64,000 bases of DNA, from assembly GCF_015864665.1 (NCBI RefSeq), contig NZ_JADYWU010000001.1, positions 1,922,001-1,986,000 on the forward strand. The letters are read 5' to 3'. Below, piece by piece: positions 1 to 11,363 of the stretch. How positions within the stretch are numbered: position 1 is the first letter of the stretch; each line of letters opens with the position of its first letter. The stretch is from Salinibacterium sp. SWN167. GTDB taxonomy: Bacteria; Actinomycetota; Actinomycetes; Actinomycetales; Microbacteriaceae. Both the position numbers and the translations under genes were made by a program. The notes beneath the pieces were generated by a model. The model did not search any database and was not told where the DNA came from. It saw only the letters and a list, made by a program, of their open reading frames with translations.

Positions 1-488
1 TTGGGAACAACGATGAGGGTGTCGACCTCATTCTTGAGAGTCTCCACTCCGATCTCTGCCTGAGACGAACGGCGTTTGCCCTCGAAGCCGAAGGGCTTCG
101 TGACAACACCAATCGTAAGTGCGCCAATCGACTTAGCGATGCGGGCGACGACGGGAGCACCACCGGTGCCCGTTCCACCACCCTCACCAGCGGTAACAAA
201 GACCATGTCGGCGCCGGCAAGCGCCTCTTCGATCTCTTCAGCGTGATCTTCGGCAGCACGACGGCCAACCTCAGGATCGGCGCCGGCTCCAAGTCCGCGC
301 GTGAGTTCGCGACCGACGTCAAGCTTGACGTCTGCATCGCTCATGAGCAGCGCCTGGGCGTCGGTATTGATCGCAATAAACTCGACGCCTCGCAGGCCGA
401 GCTCGATCATCCGGTTGACAGCGTTCACGCCACCGCCACCGATGCCGACTACCTTGATGACTGCGAGGTAGTTCTGGTTTGATGTCAC
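1..488 (-). CDS. ftsZ: Cell division protein FtsZ (5' part; gene continues beyond the window)
   Basis: Tubulin-like GTPase that polymerises into the cytokinetic Z ring. The visible 162 residues cover most of the nucleotide-binding domain: the [10 protein letters not shown] loop at about residues 16-24 and the tubulin signature GGGTGTGG at about 103-110. I place the start at the GTG at 488 because GGAGG lies 7 bases upstream and the protein then begins [10 protein letters not shown], a usual FtsZ N-terminus. It is the last dcw gene seen here, 177 bases after ftsQ, so it can have its own promoter. The 3' part is outside the window. Identification is near certain. Confidence 0.97.
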   Translation of the reverse strand, partial: MTSNQNYLAVIKVVGIGGGGVNAVNRMIELGLRGVEFIAINTDAQALLMSDADVKLDVGRELTRGLGAGADPEVGRRAAEDHAEEIEEALAGADMVFVTAGEGGGTGTGGAPVVARIAKSIGALTIGVVTKPFGFEGKRRSSQAEIGVETLKNEVDTLIVVP

Positions 489-513
489 TTTTCGGCCTCC
501 ACTGGAAACTATC

Positions 514-530
514 AACCTCGACTTGAGGTT
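514..530. promoter_or_regulatory. Inverted repeat upstream of ftsZ
   Basis: AACCTC and GAGGTT arms (6 bases each) are separated by 5 bases, 26 bases upstream of the ftsZ GTG within the 177-base ftsQ-ftsZ gap. The gap is AT-richer than its surroundings and could hold an ftsZ promoter. The repeat may be a repressor or activator site or a 5' leader hairpin. The sequence does not say which protein binds it. Confidence 0.4.
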
Positions 531-665
531 TAAAGTTATGCTCAGTATGTATTTCTTTTGTTGAGAGTATGCGGACAGCACCCCACACGGATGCACAACA
601 GGCCGCGTGTCGGAAAGTGTTCTGGCAATTAGCGGCCTTGCCGCACGCTCAGCGCTCGCGAAGAG

Positions 666-1667
666 CTAGCTGGGACGGAAAATGCCATTGCTGGGAGCCG
701 ACACGTCGAACTCGCCCGCTTCGTCCGACGATCGAGTAGAGATAAGTGCTTCGAGCAAAGCTGCCTTTTCGTCCGAATCGCTAGCGCTGCCCCACACCAC
801 ACGCTGACCGACTCCAGTCAACACAAAGGACACGTCATCCTTGGTAGTCGCAGAAACGCTTTCGACCCGCGCTCGAAGCTCCGTTGGCAGAGATAACAAA
901 ACCTCCGTCGCCGCGGTAAAGGCGGAACTCGAGACATCCGCTCCCCCGATATCGATCAGCGGCACTCCGGGAATCCGTTCTGCTGATTCCTGAATGGTGA
1001 TGCCAGCGGGATCGACCAACGTGAAGACTCCGTCGATCTTTACTGACCCGATCGGTTCACGTTCAACGATGTGCACGAGCAGAGTATCGGGCGGCACAAT
1101 TTCGGTGACATAGCTGCGGATCAACGGAAAGACCGACAGTTCTTCGTTGATGGCGTCGAAGTCCAGGAGCGCGAGCGGCGTTCCCTGTTGGGTTTCGACG
1201 GCAGCTTGAACCTCAGCGGGATCGATGCGGTCCGTGCCGTCAACCACTACCGTGCGCAGCGCCAGAATCGGCGAAAACACAGCGACCGCAATCAGAGCGA
1301 GCAACACCACGACGAGCCCCGAAATGGAGAGCCACACAAACTTGCGAGTACGAGCGCGGCGCGTGAAACGGCGAAGCTCCGCTTTCTCCGCACGCTTGCG
1401 AGCTCGCGCAGCACGACGAAGCTGTCGCTTTGCGTGAGCTTCAGGATTGGGTTCTTTGCGCTGCTTTGTGGGGCGCGGACGCGCCTCGGCCGTGGGCTTC
1501 GGCGCTGCGGTGGGCTTCGCTTCGGGGTTCGCTACGGACGGACCGGGCTTCAGCACGCGGGCGGATGTGTTGTCTTTCTCAGGCTGCGGTGAACGCTTCC
1601 AGCGAGACTTCGCCGGAAGCGGATCCGGCTGAGCAGCAGACTTATCGAACCCTTCAGGCCTCTTCAC
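666..1667 (-). CDS. ftsQ: Cell division protein FtsQ/DivIB
   Basis: Bitopic septal protein that links the Z ring to the FtsW-FtsI synthase through FtsL and FtsB. The 333-residue product has a basic, Pro/Lys-rich cytosolic part of about 110 residues, one membrane helix (about 127-151, rich in V/L/I), then a POTRA domain (begins about 155 with [10 protein letters not shown]) and the FtsQ beta domain. The open frame extends further upstream, but the GTG at 1667 gives the start VKRPEGFDK with a modest AGGTG in front. It overlaps the end of murC by 14 bases, which suggests translational coupling. The long charged N-terminus is usual in actinobacteria. Confidence 0.9.
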   Translation of the reverse strand: MKRPEGFDKSAAQPDPLPAKSRWKRSPQPEKDNTSARVLKPGPSVANPEAKPTAAPKPTAEARPRPTKQRKEPNPEAHAKRQLRRAARARKRAEKAELRRFTRRARTRKFVWLSISGLVVVLLALIAVAVFSPILALRTVVVDGTDRIDPAEVQAAVETQQGTPLALLDFDAINEELSVFPLIRSYVTEIVPPDTLLVHIVEREPIGSVKIDGVFTLVDPAGITIQESAERIPGVPLIDIGGADVSSSAFTAATEVLLSLPTELRARVESVSATTKDDVSFVLTGVGQRVVWGSASDSDEKAALLEALISTRSSDEAGEFDVSAPSNGIFRPS

Positions 1668-3099
1668 TCGGCACCTGATCTGCGACCGTCTCGGATGCCG
1701 TGACAACAGGATAACGATCGATCGCTGCGACAAGCTGCGGGATGATGCGGTAAACATCACCACAGCTCAGAGTCATGACAATGTCACCCTCCCGAGCAAT
1801 CTCAGCGACGCGTTGCGCCGCCAACTCCCAGTCGGGCTGGTAGTCAACCCGCGAAGGATCGACAAAACCAGATGAGACGAGTTCTCCGGTGACACCGGGA
1901 ATTGGGTCCTCACGCGCACCGAACACTCCGAGAACAACGGTGTGGTCTGCCAAGCGTTCGTAAACCTCGGCAAATTCGGGCGCCATGTCACGAGTGCGGC
2001 TGAAGAGATGCGGTTGGTGCACAGCGATCAGCCGGCCGTTGCCCAACACACTGCGGGCGCCGCTGAGGGCTGCTTCGACTTCGGTGGGGTGATGAGCGTA
2101 GTCGTCGTACACGCTCACTCCATCGACAACAGCATGCAACTCGAAACGGCGCTGCGTCCCCGCAAAAGTGGAAACCGCGTCAATAGCGGCTCCCAGTTCG
2201 TGACCAAGACCGATCAGCACCGCAATCGCGCCTGCAGCGTTGAGAGCGTTGTGGTGCCCAGGGACAGCGAGTTGCACCCGCTCTTCGCGACCGTCAACCA
2301 CAACAGTGAATGCCACAGGGCCGAGAGACGTGACGGAATGGATGCGCACGGTGGCGTCATCCGCTTCACCAAACGTCACCACATTGTCGTGCGTGAGTCG
2401 CTTGGTCACACGAATCGCGCCAGCATCATCGCTGGACACGACGACGGCTTCAGTAGCACGCGAAGCAAAATCGACAAAAGCATCATCGAAGGCCGCGTGG
2501 GAGCCGTAGTGGTCGAGGTGATCTGCATCAACATTGGTGATCAACGCTACTGCTGTGGCGTAAAGCAAAAATGAACCATCGGACTCATCGGCTTCAACCA
2601 CGAACAGATCATCGGTCCCTGAGCCCGAACTGGTGCCAAGACCCTGAATCACTCCGCCATTCACAAAGCTCGGCGACGTGCCAAGCTCGCGCAGCGCAGT
2701 GATAATCATCCCGGTCGAAGTTGTCTTGCCATGAGCACCCGCAACGGCGACCAAGCGGGTCGATCCCACTAACCAAGCAAGGGCTTGAGAACGGTGCAAG
2801 ACAGGGATGCCACGCTCAACCGCAGCGAGGTACTCGGGATTATCGGGCCAGAGCGCGCCCGTGTACACCAGAGCTTCCGCATCTCCGAGGTGAGCGGCGT
2901 CATGGCCGATCGAGATCGTTGCACCCGCTGCGTTCAGCGATGCGGTGTTTGCGTTCGCCGCCTTGTCGGAGCCGGTTACCGTGATTCCGGCATCCAAGAA
3001 CATGCGCGCGATTCCGCTCATGCCTGCGCCACCGACACCAACGAAGTGCGCCGAACGCAGTGGTCCGGGCAACGGCATAGACAAGTCAGGAAAGATCAT
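1654..3099 (-). CDS. murC: UDP-N-acetylmuramate--L-alanine ligase
   Basis: Adds L-Ala to UDP-MurNAc in the cytoplasm, the first amino-acid ligation of peptidoglycan synthesis. The 481-residue length is normal for MurC. An N-terminal Rossmann-like UDP-binding motif ([11 protein letters not shown], about 21-31) precedes the ATP P-loop GAHGKTTST (about 121-129) and the Mur ligase central and C-terminal domains (for example [10 protein letters not shown]). The ATG at 3099 overlaps the murG stop in an [13 protein letters not shown], seven codons downstream, is a possible alternative start. Confidence 0.96.
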   Translation of the reverse strand: MIFPDLSMPLPGPLRSAHFVGVGGAGMSGIARMFLDAGITVTGSDKAANANTASLNAAGATISIGHDAAHLGDAEALVYTGALWPDNPEYLAAVERGIPVLHRSQALAWLVGSTRLVAVAGAHGKTTSTGMIITALRELGTSPSFVNGGVIQGLGTSSGSGTDDLFVVEADESDGSFLLYATAVALITNVDADHLDHYGSHAAFDDAFVDFASRATEAVVVSSDDAGAIRVTKRLTHDNVVTFGEADDATVRIHSVTSLGPVAFTVVVDGREERVQLAVPGHHNALNAAGAIAVLIGLGHELGAAIDAVSTFAGTQRRFELHAVVDGVSVYDDYAHHPTEVEAALSGARSVLGNGRLIAVHQPHLFSRTRDMAPEFAEVYERLADHTVVLGVFGAREDPIPGVTGELVSSGFVDPSRVDYQPDWELAAQRVAEIAREGDIVMTLSCGDVYRIIPQLVAAIDRYPVVTASETVADQVPSEEA

Positions 3100-4190
3100 G
3101 ATGTCAATGGTAGATCGCGGTCGAGGGCCAGATGGACGAGCTCGAGCATGCGGTCAGTTCCATCGAGTGAACCAACGCTGGAGGCGCGGGCGGCCATGTC
3201 TGCGATCAAGGCCCGCTTGCGCAACATCGGAACGAGGTTGGAACTGACCCATTCAGGCACAAAGTCGGAATCCATGACAAGAATTGCGGCACCAGCCTCT
3301 ACAGCCGTTCGAGCGTTGAACTTCTGCTCACCATTACCAACAGGGTAGGGAACATAAATAGCGGGAACGCCGAGCCCCGTTAGTTCGGCGACAGTCGATG
3401 TGCCCGCCCGCGCAATCGCGAGGTCGGCCGCCGCGAGGGCGAGCTCCATGCGGTCGCAGTACTTGACGACTACATAGCCGGAGAGCTGCTGATCATCCAC
3501 AGCGTCCCGATACTCCCCCGTGATGTGCAGCACTTGCCAGCCCGCGCCCAAAATGCGCGTGATCGAAGCAGAAATGGTGTCGTTGATGCGCTTGGCTCCC
3601 GAAGAACCGCCGGTCACGAGAAGCGTCGGCTTCTTAGGATCAAGACCGAAAAAGCTGTCGGCCTCGGTGCGTGCCGCAAACCGATCGAGCTTCTCGATTT
3701 CGGCCCGCAGCGGCATCCCCACGACAACACCGCCACGAATTGGCGTGCGATCGAAAGCGGTGCCGACAAACTTCGTAAAAAAGGAACCAAGACGGTTCGC
3801 GATTCCCGGGCGGCTATTGGCCTCATGAATGACAAGGGGAACTCCCGCCTTGCGCGCACCCAAATATGCCGGAGCCGCAACGTAGCCACCAAAGCCGACG
3901 ACAACATCCACGCCGCGCTCGGCAATGATCGCGACAACCTCGTCGACAGTGGAGCGCAGTCGCGCCGGAAACTTCAACGCCGCCCGGTTCGGGCGACGCG
4001 GAAATGGAAGCTTCGCAATCGTCAGCAATTCAAAGCCGCGGGCAGGGACCAACCGTGCCTCTAACCCTTCCTCCGTGCCCAAAATCAGCACTTCGGCTTC
4101 GGGCTCACTCCAGCGAATACGTTCGGCTACGGCGAGTAGCGGATTCACGTGGCCAGCGGTTCCTCCGCCGGCAAGAAGGTAAGTAGTCAT
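3096..4190 (-). CDS. murG: Undecaprenyldiphospho-muramoylpentapeptide beta-N-acetylglucosaminyltransferase
   Basis: Transfers GlcNAc to lipid I to make lipid II on the inner membrane face. The 364-residue GT-B enzyme starts [17 protein letters not shown], which holds the first glycine-rich loop. Further motifs are [18 protein letters not shown] (usually HEQN), [10 protein letters not shown] and [15 protein letters not shown]. An upstream in-frame ATG exists, but ATG 4190 is chosen because it overlaps the ftsW stop as ATGA and gives the conserved N-terminus. It lies between ftsW and murC, as in most actinobacteria. Confidence 0.96.
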   Translation of the reverse strand: MTTYLLAGGGTAGHVNPLLAVAERIRWSEPEAEVLILGTEEGLEARLVPARGFELLTIAKLPFPRRPNRAALKFPARLRSTVDEVVAIIAERGVDVVVGFGGYVAAPAYLGARKAGVPLVIHEANSRPGIANRLGSFFTKFVGTAFDRTPIRGGVVVGMPLRAEIEKLDRFAARTEADSFFGLDPKKPTLLVTGGSSGAKRINDTISASITRILGAGWQVLHITGEYRDAVDDQQLSGYVVVKYCDRMELALAAADLAIARAGTSTVAELTGLGVPAIYVPYPVGNGEQKFNARTAVEAGAAILVMDSDFVPEWVSSNLVPMLRKRALIADMAARASSVGSLDGTDRMLELVHLALDRDLPLTS

Positions 4191-5581
4191 CGGCGTCCTC
4201 GTGCTCGATTTGCCGCCAGCATGCGGGAGCGATCTGCTGCAGTCTGAACGGGTGCCGCTGTCGGCACCGCCGTTGGGGCGGATGTTGGTTGAGCTGCGGG
4301 CCCAGAGGGTCGGGGCTTCGACTGTGCGGCCTTGTGGTCCGATCTCGCGAACGACAACACGATCCCGATAGCCAACAGGGTCGCGATGAGCGCAGATCCG
4401 CCCGTTGATATCAGCGGTAACGGCACACCAAGCACGGGAAGAACTCCCAGCACCACCGCAAAATTTACGAACGCCTGGCCGACCGTCCACACCATGACAC
4501 CAGCGGTCGCGATGCGAACGAAGCTGTCGTTAGTGGTGCGGATGATGCGGATAAAAGCGATTGCCAAGACAACGAACAACAGCAGAACAACGATCGCGCC
4601 GATCAGACCGAGTTCCTCACCGATGATCGCGAAAATATAGTCGTTGTCAGCGTGAGGCAACCAGCCGCGCTTGGCGACCGAGTTGCCAAGACCGCGACCA
4701 AAGAGACCGCCGCCGGCGAGAGCCCAATACGCGTGATCGATTTGCCAGCACGAGTCCTGATAGTCGAGCTCGGTGCATCCGTTCAACCAGATATCAATTC
4801 GCGAGGTACGAGAAGCACTAGTGGTGGCGAACAGCAGCGCCCCGACAACGACGGCAAGGAGACCGATCGACAGGAACTTCAACCGCACGCCGGCGAAGAA
4901 AAGGCACGCGAAGACGATGAGAAGCATGATGGATGCTGTTCCCAAGTCATTGCCGATAAGCACAAATCCGATAGCCGCACCGGCAACGGGCACGACGGGC
5001 AGTACGACTTGGCGCCAGTCACTAAGGACGTCTTGCTTGGTGGACAGTACCGCGGCCACCCAAATGATGATGGCGACCTTCACGAACTCAGATGGTTGTG
5101 CGCTGAACGATCCGATTTGAATCCAGTTTTGGTTACCTCCGTACTCCAAACCGATACCGGGAACGAAAACGAGAAGCTGCAAGATCGCGCCAAGCACAAG
5201 CCCCGGGAACGCCCACCGCTTCCAGAATCTTGTCGGTGCGCGTGACGCGATGAGCATCAGCGGGATGCCCAAAAGCGCGAACAATCCCTGACGCAAGAAG
5301 CTACCAAAGAAGCCTTGGTCTGCGGCGTATGACTCGACCGATGACGATGAGAGCACCATCACAAGCCCAAAAATCACCAGGAAGAGCGTTGTTCCCAAGA
5401 GCAGAAAAAAGTTGCTCGATTCCCCCGAAAAAATGCGCTTGACCGGGACGCGTGCGGCAACAGGCTCCTTCGACTTTGATGCGGAGCCAGCGGCGGCCAC
5501 AGCAGGCTGTGAAGGCTGAGGATCGTCGTTGGACCCGCTACTCGGCCGCTGGGGTCGGTGTGGTCGCTGAGGAGGCGTCAT
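4187..5581 (-). CDS. ftsW: Lipid II polymerase FtsW (SEDS family)
   Basis: SEDS-family septal peptidoglycan glycosyltransferase that works with the class B PBP FtsI. The 464-residue protein has a Pro/Ser-rich cytosolic N-terminus of about 50 residues, about ten membrane helices, the SEDS stretch GFVLIGNDLGTASIML, the DNDYIFAIIGEELGLIGA region and a late LPLISTGGSA motif. The C-terminal tail is Ala/Pro/Thr-rich. GGAGGG lies 7 bases before ATG 5581, so this start is well supported even though it overlaps murD by 44 bases. Confidence 0.95.
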   Translation of the reverse strand: MTPPQRPHRPQRPSSGSNDDPQPSQPAVAAAGSASKSKEPVAARVPVKRIFSGESSNFFLLLGTTLFLVIFGLVMVLSSSSVESYAADQGFFGSFLRQGLFALLGIPLMLIASRAPTRFWKRWAFPGLVLGAILQLLVFVPGIGLEYGGNQNWIQIGSFSAQPSEFVKVAIIIWVAAVLSTKQDVLSDWRQVVLPVVPVAGAAIGFVLIGNDLGTASIMLLIVFACLFFAGVRLKFLSIGLLAVVVGALLFATTSASRTSRIDIWLNGCTELDYQDSCWQIDHAYWALAGGGLFGRGLGNSVAKRGWLPHADNDYIFAIIGEELGLIGAIVVLLLFVVLAIAFIRIIRTTNDSFVRIATAGVMVWTVGQAFVNFAVVLGVLPVLGVPLPLISTGGSALIATLLAIGIVLSFARSDHKAAQSKPRPSGPAAQPTSAPTAVPTAAPVQTAADRSRMLAANRARGRR

Positions 5582-7082
5582 CGTCGTTCCCTCCTACTCG
5601 TTCGAGCACTGCTGCTGCGAACTTGTCTCCGCGATCTGCGTAACTTGTGAATTGATCCATGGATGCTGCCGCTGGCGCTAACAAGACGGTGTCGCCTTCG
5701 GTAGCGATTCCGTGCGCCATCTCGACGGCACGGGACATCACGTGATTAGTGTCAGTCGCGTCAACCTCGAAGACCGGAATCTGCGGCGCGTGTCGCTGGA
5801 ATGCGGCCTGTATTGCCAGCCTGTCGTTACCAATTACGATTGCAGCTTTGAGCCTCGGAGCGTGTTTTTCGATCAAGGGCGCGACATCGATTCCCTTGAG
5901 CAGGCCACCCAGAATCCACACCACAGGGTCGGCTGCAGAAAGCGAAGCACTCGCCGCGTGCGAATTAGTGGCCTTGGAATCGTTGATCCACGTCACTCCC
6001 CCACTGACGAGCACGACCTGATTACGGTGGCCATCGATTTCGAAACTAGCTACACCCTCACGCACTGCTTCGATACTCACCCCGGCGGCTCGAGTGAGTG
6101 CACTCGCCGCAAGAATGTTGGCGACCATGTGCGGCGCCGCGAGGTTGCGCTGGCGCAGCTCGTCAAGCGTGAAAAGTTCGAGGGCAGCGTTGTGGCGGTC
6201 ATCGCCGAACGCGCGGTCAGCTAGCAGGTCGCTGACAATACCGAAGTCGCTGGGACCCGGCGTATCGAGTCCGAAACCGATTGCACGGCATCCGTCGACC
6301 ACTTCAGCATTTTCCACCATGGCCAGCGTCTCGGGCACCGCGCGATTGTAAACCGCGGCAATCTTCGTGTTGGCGTACACGGTCGCTTTTGCGTGCGCGT
6401 ATGCCTCACGGGAACCGTGCCAATCGAGATGGTCGTCGGCAAAATTGAGACAGACGCTCGCGAGCGGTGAGATCGCACCAGCGCCCTCGCGCGGCATTCC
6501 GTGAAGTTGAAAACTCGAGAGTTCAACGACGAGAAAGTCAAAGCCATCGGGGTATCGAATCGCGTCGAGCACTGGAATACCGATGTTGCCGACGGCCCCA
6601 GCCCGGAAACCGGCCGTTGTCAGAATGTGGGCGGTCAGCTGCGCCGTGGTCGTTTTGCCGTTGGTGCCGGTGATAGCAATCCATTCGGCAGGGGTACCCG
6701 TTTTGTCGCGCAGGCGCCAGGCGAGTTCAATCTCAGTCCACATCGGAACAGTGTTCGTGCGGCACCACTCCACGAGGACATGATCAAGCGGATAGCCAGG
6801 CGAGACGATGACGACGTCTGGGGCATGCGCGGTGATCGCAGCGAGCTGGTCGTCAGTGCTGCCGCCGATCGCCAGCTCGGCACCGATGACCTTCGCCATT
6901 TCAACGCGGTTGTCGGATGCCGCATCCGCGATCACGAGAACCCGAGCCTTGAGTTCGGTGAGGGTGTCGGCCGCCGAGAAGCCAGTCGCCCCCAGCCCGA
7001 GGACTGCGACGCTCAGTTCGCTCCAGGCCGAGTTCCAGCTGGTGAATGAGTTGAAATCGCGCACGACTACTGATTGATCCAT
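5538..7082 (-). CDS. murD: UDP-N-acetylmuramoyl-L-alanine--D-glutamate ligase
   Basis: Adds D-Glu to UDP-MurNAc-L-Ala in the cytoplasm. The 514-residue product has a Rossmann-type N-terminus ([17 protein letters not shown]), the P-loop [13 protein letters not shown] at about 140-150, and the C-terminal Mur ligase domain ([21 protein letters not shown]). ATG 7082 gives [12 protein letters not shown] and overlaps mraY by 16 bases. The ribosome site is weak, so translation is probably coupled to mraY. It is somewhat longer than many MurD proteins because of an Asp/Thr/Pro-rich tail that overlaps the ftsW start. Confidence 0.95.
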   Translation of the reverse strand: MDQSVVVRDFNSFTSWNSAWSELSVAVLGLGATGFSAADTLTELKARVLVIADAASDNRVEMAKVIGAELAIGGSTDDQLAAITAHAPDVVIVSPGYPLDHVLVEWCRTNTVPMWTEIELAWRLRDKTGTPAEWIAITGTNGKTTTAQLTAHILTTAGFRAGAVGNIGIPVLDAIRYPDGFDFLVVELSSFQLHGMPREGAGAISPLASVCLNFADDHLDWHGSREAYAHAKATVYANTKIAAVYNRAVPETLAMVENAEVVDGCRAIGFGLDTPGPSDFGIVSDLLADRAFGDDRHNAALELFTLDELRQRNLAAPHMVANILAASALTRAAGVSIEAVREGVASFEIDGHRNQVVLVSGGVTWINDSKATNSHAASASLSAADPVVWILGGLLKGIDVAPLIEKHAPRLKAAIVIGNDRLAIQAAFQRHAPQIPVFEVDATDTNHVMSRAVEMAHGIATEGDTVLLAPAAASMDQFTSYADRGDKFAAAVLERVGGNDDDASSATTPTPAAE

Positions 7083-8164
7083 TCCAGATAGAAGGTTCCG
7101 ACGCCGGCCGCGACGAAGAGCGCAGCAATAAGCCAGAAACGCACCACAACAGTCACTTCTGCCCAACCTTTGAGCTCGAAGTGATGATGCAGGGGACTCA
7201 TGAGGAAAATACGTTTACCGCCGGTGATCTTGAAGTAAGCACGTTGCAGAATCACGGAACCGGTAACGATAAGGAAGAGTCCACCGATCAGGATAAGCAA
7301 CAGCTCGGTGCGGCTCATGATCGCGAGAGCAGCGAGGGCGCCTCCGAGACTAAGCGAACCTGTGTCGCCCATGAAGACCTGTGCCGGCGAGGTATTCCAC
7401 CAGAGGAAGCCGATAAGCGCGCCGACGATCGCTGCGGCGATGATGGCGAGGTCAAGCGGGTCGCGTACCTCGTAGCACTTGTAGAGCACTTCACGATCGA
7501 TGCTGGGGTTGCTGCACGACTGATTGGCTTGCCAAAACCCGATGACGATGTAGGACGCGATCGCGAAGATCGCTGACCCGGTCGCGAGGCCGTCAAGACC
7601 GTCGGCAACGTTCACACCGTTCGACGTGCTGACGATGATCAACGTCACCCAGATGGCGAACAAAATAGCACCGATAACTACGCCGAAAGTGGCGAGGTCG
7701 AGCCAATTGATGTCCCGCAATCCCGAAATCTTTGAGGATGCTGGCGTGAGTCCGCCAGGATCAGGGAAGTTGAGGGCGAGGGCCGCGAAACCCGCGGCGA
7801 CGATGACCTGGCCAGCAACCTTTGACCAACCGCCAAGGCCTAGGCTTCGCTGTTTACGAGTCTTCATGAAGTCATCGATGAAGCCGATGACGCCGAGACC
7901 CACCATGAGGTAGATCACGAGAAGCCCGGAAAGAGTTACGGGCTCACTAGCAACCCAGTGTCCGACGAAATAACCGATCGTCGAGCCCAAAATGAAGACG
8001 ATTCCGCCCATCGTGGGAGTGCCACGCTTGGTGTGATGGCTCTCGGGACCATCGTCACGAATGAACTGGCCCCACTTCAAGCGCACAAAGAGCTTGATGA
8101 ACAGCGGGGTAAGCAGCAGCGTAAAGAAGAGCGAGAAGCCAGCAGCGACAAGGAGCGCGATCAT
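7067..8164 (-). CDS. mraY: Phospho-N-acetylmuramoyl-pentapeptide-transferase
   Basis: Integral membrane enzyme that moves phospho-MurNAc-pentapeptide onto undecaprenyl phosphate to make lipid I. The 365-residue length and about ten membrane helices fit. Family signatures are present: KRGTPTMGG near residue 50, GFIDDFMK near 95, [12 protein letters not shown] near 185, [12 protein letters not shown] near 265, and [13 protein letters not shown] near 325. ATG 8164 overlaps the murF stop as ATGA. The gene sits between murF and murD, the standard order. Confidence 0.97.
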   Translation of the reverse strand: MIALLVAAGFSLFFTLLLTPLFIKLFVRLKWGQFIRDDGPESHHTKRGTPTMGGIVFILGSTIGYFVGHWVASEPVTLSGLLVIYLMVGLGVIGFIDDFMKTRKQRSLGLGGWSKVAGQVIVAAGFAALALNFPDPGGLTPASSKISGLRDINWLDLATFGVVIGAILFAIWVTLIIVSTSNGVNVADGLDGLATGSAIFAIASYIVIGFWQANQSCSNPSIDREVLYKCYEVRDPLDLAIIAAAIVGALIGFLWWNTSPAQVFMGDTGSLSLGGALAALAIMSRTELLLILIGGLFLIVTGSVILQRAYFKITGGKRIFLMSPLHHHFELKGWAEVTVVVRFWLIAALFVAAGVGTFYLEWINQ

Positions 8165-9564
8165 GCGGTCACCCCGGCGATCCGGTCGCCCAAGTGTCGC
8201 AAGCCAGCAGAGTTCGACGATTTCACCAACACGACGTCGCCCTCTCGCAGTTCTTCACGCAGCACAGCGTATGCCTCTTCGACGCTATCCACGAGGACCG
8301 ACTCTCCATCCCACGAACCTTCGAGGCCTGCAGCATTATGGATATGACGCGCTGCGTGACCGACCACAATGAGCTTCTGCACGTTCAGTCGCACGATCAA
8401 CCGACCGATACGGTCATGCTCGTCATTCGCATAATCTCCGAGTTCAGCAAGCTCCCCCAACACCGCAACGGAGCGATTTTCGGGGCCAACGATCTGAACG
8501 AGCGTCTTGAGCGCGGCCGCCATCGAGTCAGGGCTCGCGTTGTAGGCGTCATTGATGACTGTGATGCCACCGGGCGCCTCCAACAGTTCCATTCGCCAAC
8601 GTTCCGCGCGGTCGATGGACTCCAACGCCTCAACCGCGCGAGCAGGGTCTACCCCCACAGCGCGTGCTGCCGAAATCGCGGCCAACGCGTTGGTGACGTG
8701 GTGTTCGCCGAGAATACGCAACTGCACCGGAATCGTCTCGCCGCCGATGTGTAGCCCAAAAGCGGTGCCGTGAGCAGTCGCCTGAATATCGTCAGCCCAC
8801 ACCGCAGCACTCGAATCGAGGCCGAAGAGGACGACCTTAGCCTGCGTCTGCTGTGCCATAGCCTTCACGCGACCGTCATCACCGTTCAATACCGCAGTCG
8901 CGGTCGACGGCAAATGGGAAACCATCTCAGACTTTGCTCGGGCCGTGACTGCGGCATCCCCAAATTTGCCGATGTGAGCCAAGCCGACCATCAGGACAAT
9001 ACCGACATCGGGCACGACGATCGACTGAAGGCGCGTGATGTCGCCGAGACCGTCTGCCCCCATCTCGACAACAAGAAACTTCGTGGAATCGGTGACGTTG
9101 AGCATCGTGATGGGCGCACCGACGTCATTATTGAACGAGCCCTCAGGGGCAACCGTTTCGCCTTGGCGCTCCAAAATCGCGCGCAACATGTTCTTCGTCG
9201 TCGTCTTGCCGTTTGAACCGGTTACCGCGACAACTTGAAGATCACCTTTGCTTCGCACAGACGCAACGACAGTGCGTGCGAGAGCGTGGAGAGCCTCTAC
9301 CCCATCCGCCACAATGATCTGCGGAACATCGAGCTCGAGCGGTCGTTCAGCGATCACGAGCGCTGCGCCATTTTCCACTGCTTTGGCAGCAAAGAGATGA
9401 CCATCAGTGCTTTCGCCCCGCAGAGCAAAGAAAATGGAGCCCGGAGTATTGAGACGCGAATCAGTCTGCACGCTGCTCGCAGGGAGGCGTTGCTGACCGT
9501 CACTGCCATCACGGAGTTCTCCGTTGACGGCGGTGGCAATCTCGGCAATGCTCAGTTCGATCAC
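8161..9564 (-). CDS. murF: UDP-N-acetylmuramoyl-tripeptide--D-alanyl-D-alanine ligase
   Basis: Adds D-Ala-D-Ala to the UDP-MurNAc-tripeptide, the last soluble step before MraY. The 467-residue product has the N-terminal Mur ligase domain ([20 protein letters not shown]), the P-loop [10 protein letters not shown] at about 114-123, and [12 protein letters not shown] in the central domain. The start is GTG 9564 with GGAG about 9 bases upstream. It directly follows ftsI with a 37-base gap, exactly where murE would be expected. MurF rather than MurE is indicated by the [11 protein letters not shown] motif and the absence of the DAP-binding DNPR motif. Confidence 0.94.
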   Translation of the reverse strand: MIELSIAEIATAVNGELRDGSDGQQRLPASSVQTDSRLNTPGSIFFALRGESTDGHLFAAKAVENGAALVIAERPLELDVPQIIVADGVEALHALARTVVASVRSKGDLQVVAVTGSNGKTTTKNMLRAILERQGETVAPEGSFNNDVGAPITMLNVTDSTKFLVVEMGADGLGDITRLQSIVVPDVGIVLMVGLAHIGKFGDAAVTARAKSEMVSHLPSTATAVLNGDDGRVKAMAQQTQAKVVLFGLDSSAAVWADDIQATAHGTAFGLHIGGETIPVQLRILGEHHVTNALAAISAARAVGVDPARAVEALESIDRAERWRMELLEAPGGITVINDAYNASPDSMAAALKTLVQIVGPENRSVAVLGELAELGDYANDEHDRIGRLIVRLNVQKLIVVGHAARHIHNAAGLEGSWDGESVLVDSVEEAYAVLREELREGDVVLVKSSNSAGLRHLGDRIAGVTA

Positions 9565-9601
9565 GTGATGTGCTCCAGGGGTAGTTGACGCGGGGGGAAG
9601 C

Positions 9602-11335
9602 TCACCAACGCAACGGCAGATCCGGTCCCGCGGTGTTTGACGGGGTTACACGGTAAGTGGTGAGCGTTTGGGCCATAATGTCGCGGAACGTCGAGGCAAT
9701 GGCGCCGGAATATATGCTATCCGGGATCCCGGCTGTCGCGATCACAATGTACTCAGGGTCGTCTGCTGGGGCGAGGCCGGCGTAGGAAATTACTACGTCG
9801 CCGCCGTAGGCACCGTTTTCGGCGACCTGGGCCGTTCCACTCTTCACCGCGACCCGGTAACCGGGAATCTGAAGATTCGGAGCCGAACCACTAGAGCTGT
9901 ACACCATCTCCATCATTTGGAGAGTCTGATCAGCAGCCGTCTCGGAAATAACCCGAGTGCCTTCGGTGGACGGAGTATCGGTGACCGTGCCGTCAGGCCA
10001 TTCGCATCCCTCCACGAGCACGGGGGGAAGGCGAACGCCATCGTTACCGAGAGCTTGGTAGGCGCTCGCCATCTGAATGGATGTCGTGCTCAGTCCCTGC
10101 CCGAATTGAACCGCGTAGTTGGTGCGCGCGTCCCAATCCTTGGCTTCATAGAGCGTGCCGCTCGATTCACCGTTGAAATCGATCCCAGTCTCTTCGCCAA
10201 GCCCGAAGGCCTGCAGGTAATCGTGGCGAGACGCCGCGTCAAGTAGGTCCGTGTATTGCGCGATCGCCGTGTTCGATGACTCAACGAGAGCGCCCGCAAG
10301 GGTCAGCCGCTGGTCTTCGTGATAGAAGGAATCGCTGATCGTTCCGCCACCGTTTGTCAGTTCAAGCGCATACGGCGAGACAACTTGCGTTTGCTGGTTG
10401 GCAACTCCAGCGTCGATCAACGAGGCAGCAGTCAACGCCTTCACCGTCGACCCAGGCTCATAAGGCGTGCTAAATGCTCGCGAACCCAAAGCGCCACGAT
10501 CAGCGAGGTCGACATTGTTGGGGTCCACGGTCGGCCAGTCGCTAACCGCAAGAAGGTGAGCATCGCTGACGCGCATCACGACACCCGTTGCCCACGTAGC
10601 GCCGAGCGACTCCGCGGTCTGCGCCATCCGCTGCTGAACGTAGAACTGAAGATCTCGGTCGATCGTCAGCGTGAGCGTGCCACCGTCCTGCGGTTCGATC
10701 GATTCCACCGAGCTTCCGGGCAACGCGACGCCATCTTCACCGCGCGCGTAACTCGCTTCAACGTCTTGGCCTGCGAGGCACTCATCGCCCGTCAGCTCGA
10801 CGCCAGCCTGAGGGCCGTCTGTACCGATGAATCCCACAAGGTTACCGGCGATTTCGCCGTTCGGATAGCTGCGTTCTGGGCTCAGCTCGTAGTAAAGCCA
10901 CGTGATGTCTAACTCGCCAACGGCCTGATACTGCTCGAGAGTGATGCCCTTCGCCAAGTACTCGAAGTCGGATTCCGGGTTGTCCAGAATCATGGCGAGA
11001 AGTTCATCGGGATCTCCCCCAATGATGTCCGTGATCTTCGTCAAGTCCTCAAGCACCACCACAGAAGCATTCTCACGCAGAAGAGTCACCCGTGGCGAGA
11101 TGACGACATCGAAACGCTCAACGCTGTCAGCGAGCACTGCACCATTCGTATCGACGATGTCGCCGCGAGTTCCGTAGGTCACCTGGGTCAGCGTTCGCTT
11201 GGTGTCCGCCTCCGCATTGAGCGTTTCGGCCTGGACGATCTGCAGGTCAACAAGACGAACAACAAAAATGCCGGTCAAGACGACGATTGTGAGGATGACA
11301 AAGGCCACTCGCGCGCGAGTTGAGCGTGGTTTCAT
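9602..11335 (-). CDS. ftsI: Septal penicillin-binding protein FtsI/PBP3 (class B transpeptidase)
   Basis: Class B PBP that cross-links septal peptidoglycan in partnership with FtsW. The 577-residue product has a short cytosolic start, one membrane helix at about 9-28, the PBP dimer domain (TRGDIVDTNGAVLA near 56-69) and a transpeptidase domain. That domain has the catalytic SxxK box STVK (about 296-299), SSN (about 353-355) and KSGT (about 498-501). ATG 11335 is preceded by GGGGGAG at good spacing. The C-terminus ends soon after the transpeptidase fold with no PASTA domains. Confidence 0.95.
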   Translation of the reverse strand: MKPRSTRARVAFVILTIVVLTGIFVVRLVDLQIVQAETLNAEADTKRTLTQVTYGTRGDIVDTNGAVLADSVERFDVVISPRVTLLRENASVVVLEDLTKITDIIGGDPDELLAMILDNPESDFEYLAKGITLEQYQAVGELDITWLYYELSPERSYPNGEIAGNLVGFIGTDGPQAGVELTGDECLAGQDVEASYARGEDGVALPGSSVESIEPQDGGTLTLTIDRDLQFYVQQRMAQTAESLGATWATGVVMRVSDAHLLAVSDWPTVDPNNVDLADRGALGSRAFSTPYEPGSTVKALTAASLIDAGVANQQTQVVSPYALELTNGGGTISDSFYHEDQRLTLAGALVESSNTAIAQYTDLLDAASRHDYLQAFGLGEETGIDFNGESSGTLYEAKDWDARTNYAVQFGQGLSTTSIQMASAYQALGNDGVRLPPVLVEGCEWPDGTVTDTPSTEGTRVISETAADQTLQMMEMVYSSSGSAPNLQIPGYRVAVKSGTAQVAENGAYGGDVVISYAGLAPADDPEYIVIATAGIPDSIYSGAIASTFRDIMAQTLTTYRVTPSNTAGPDLPLRW

Positions 11336-11363
11336 CGAGTCTCCCCCAGAAGGTTCATCTCAA

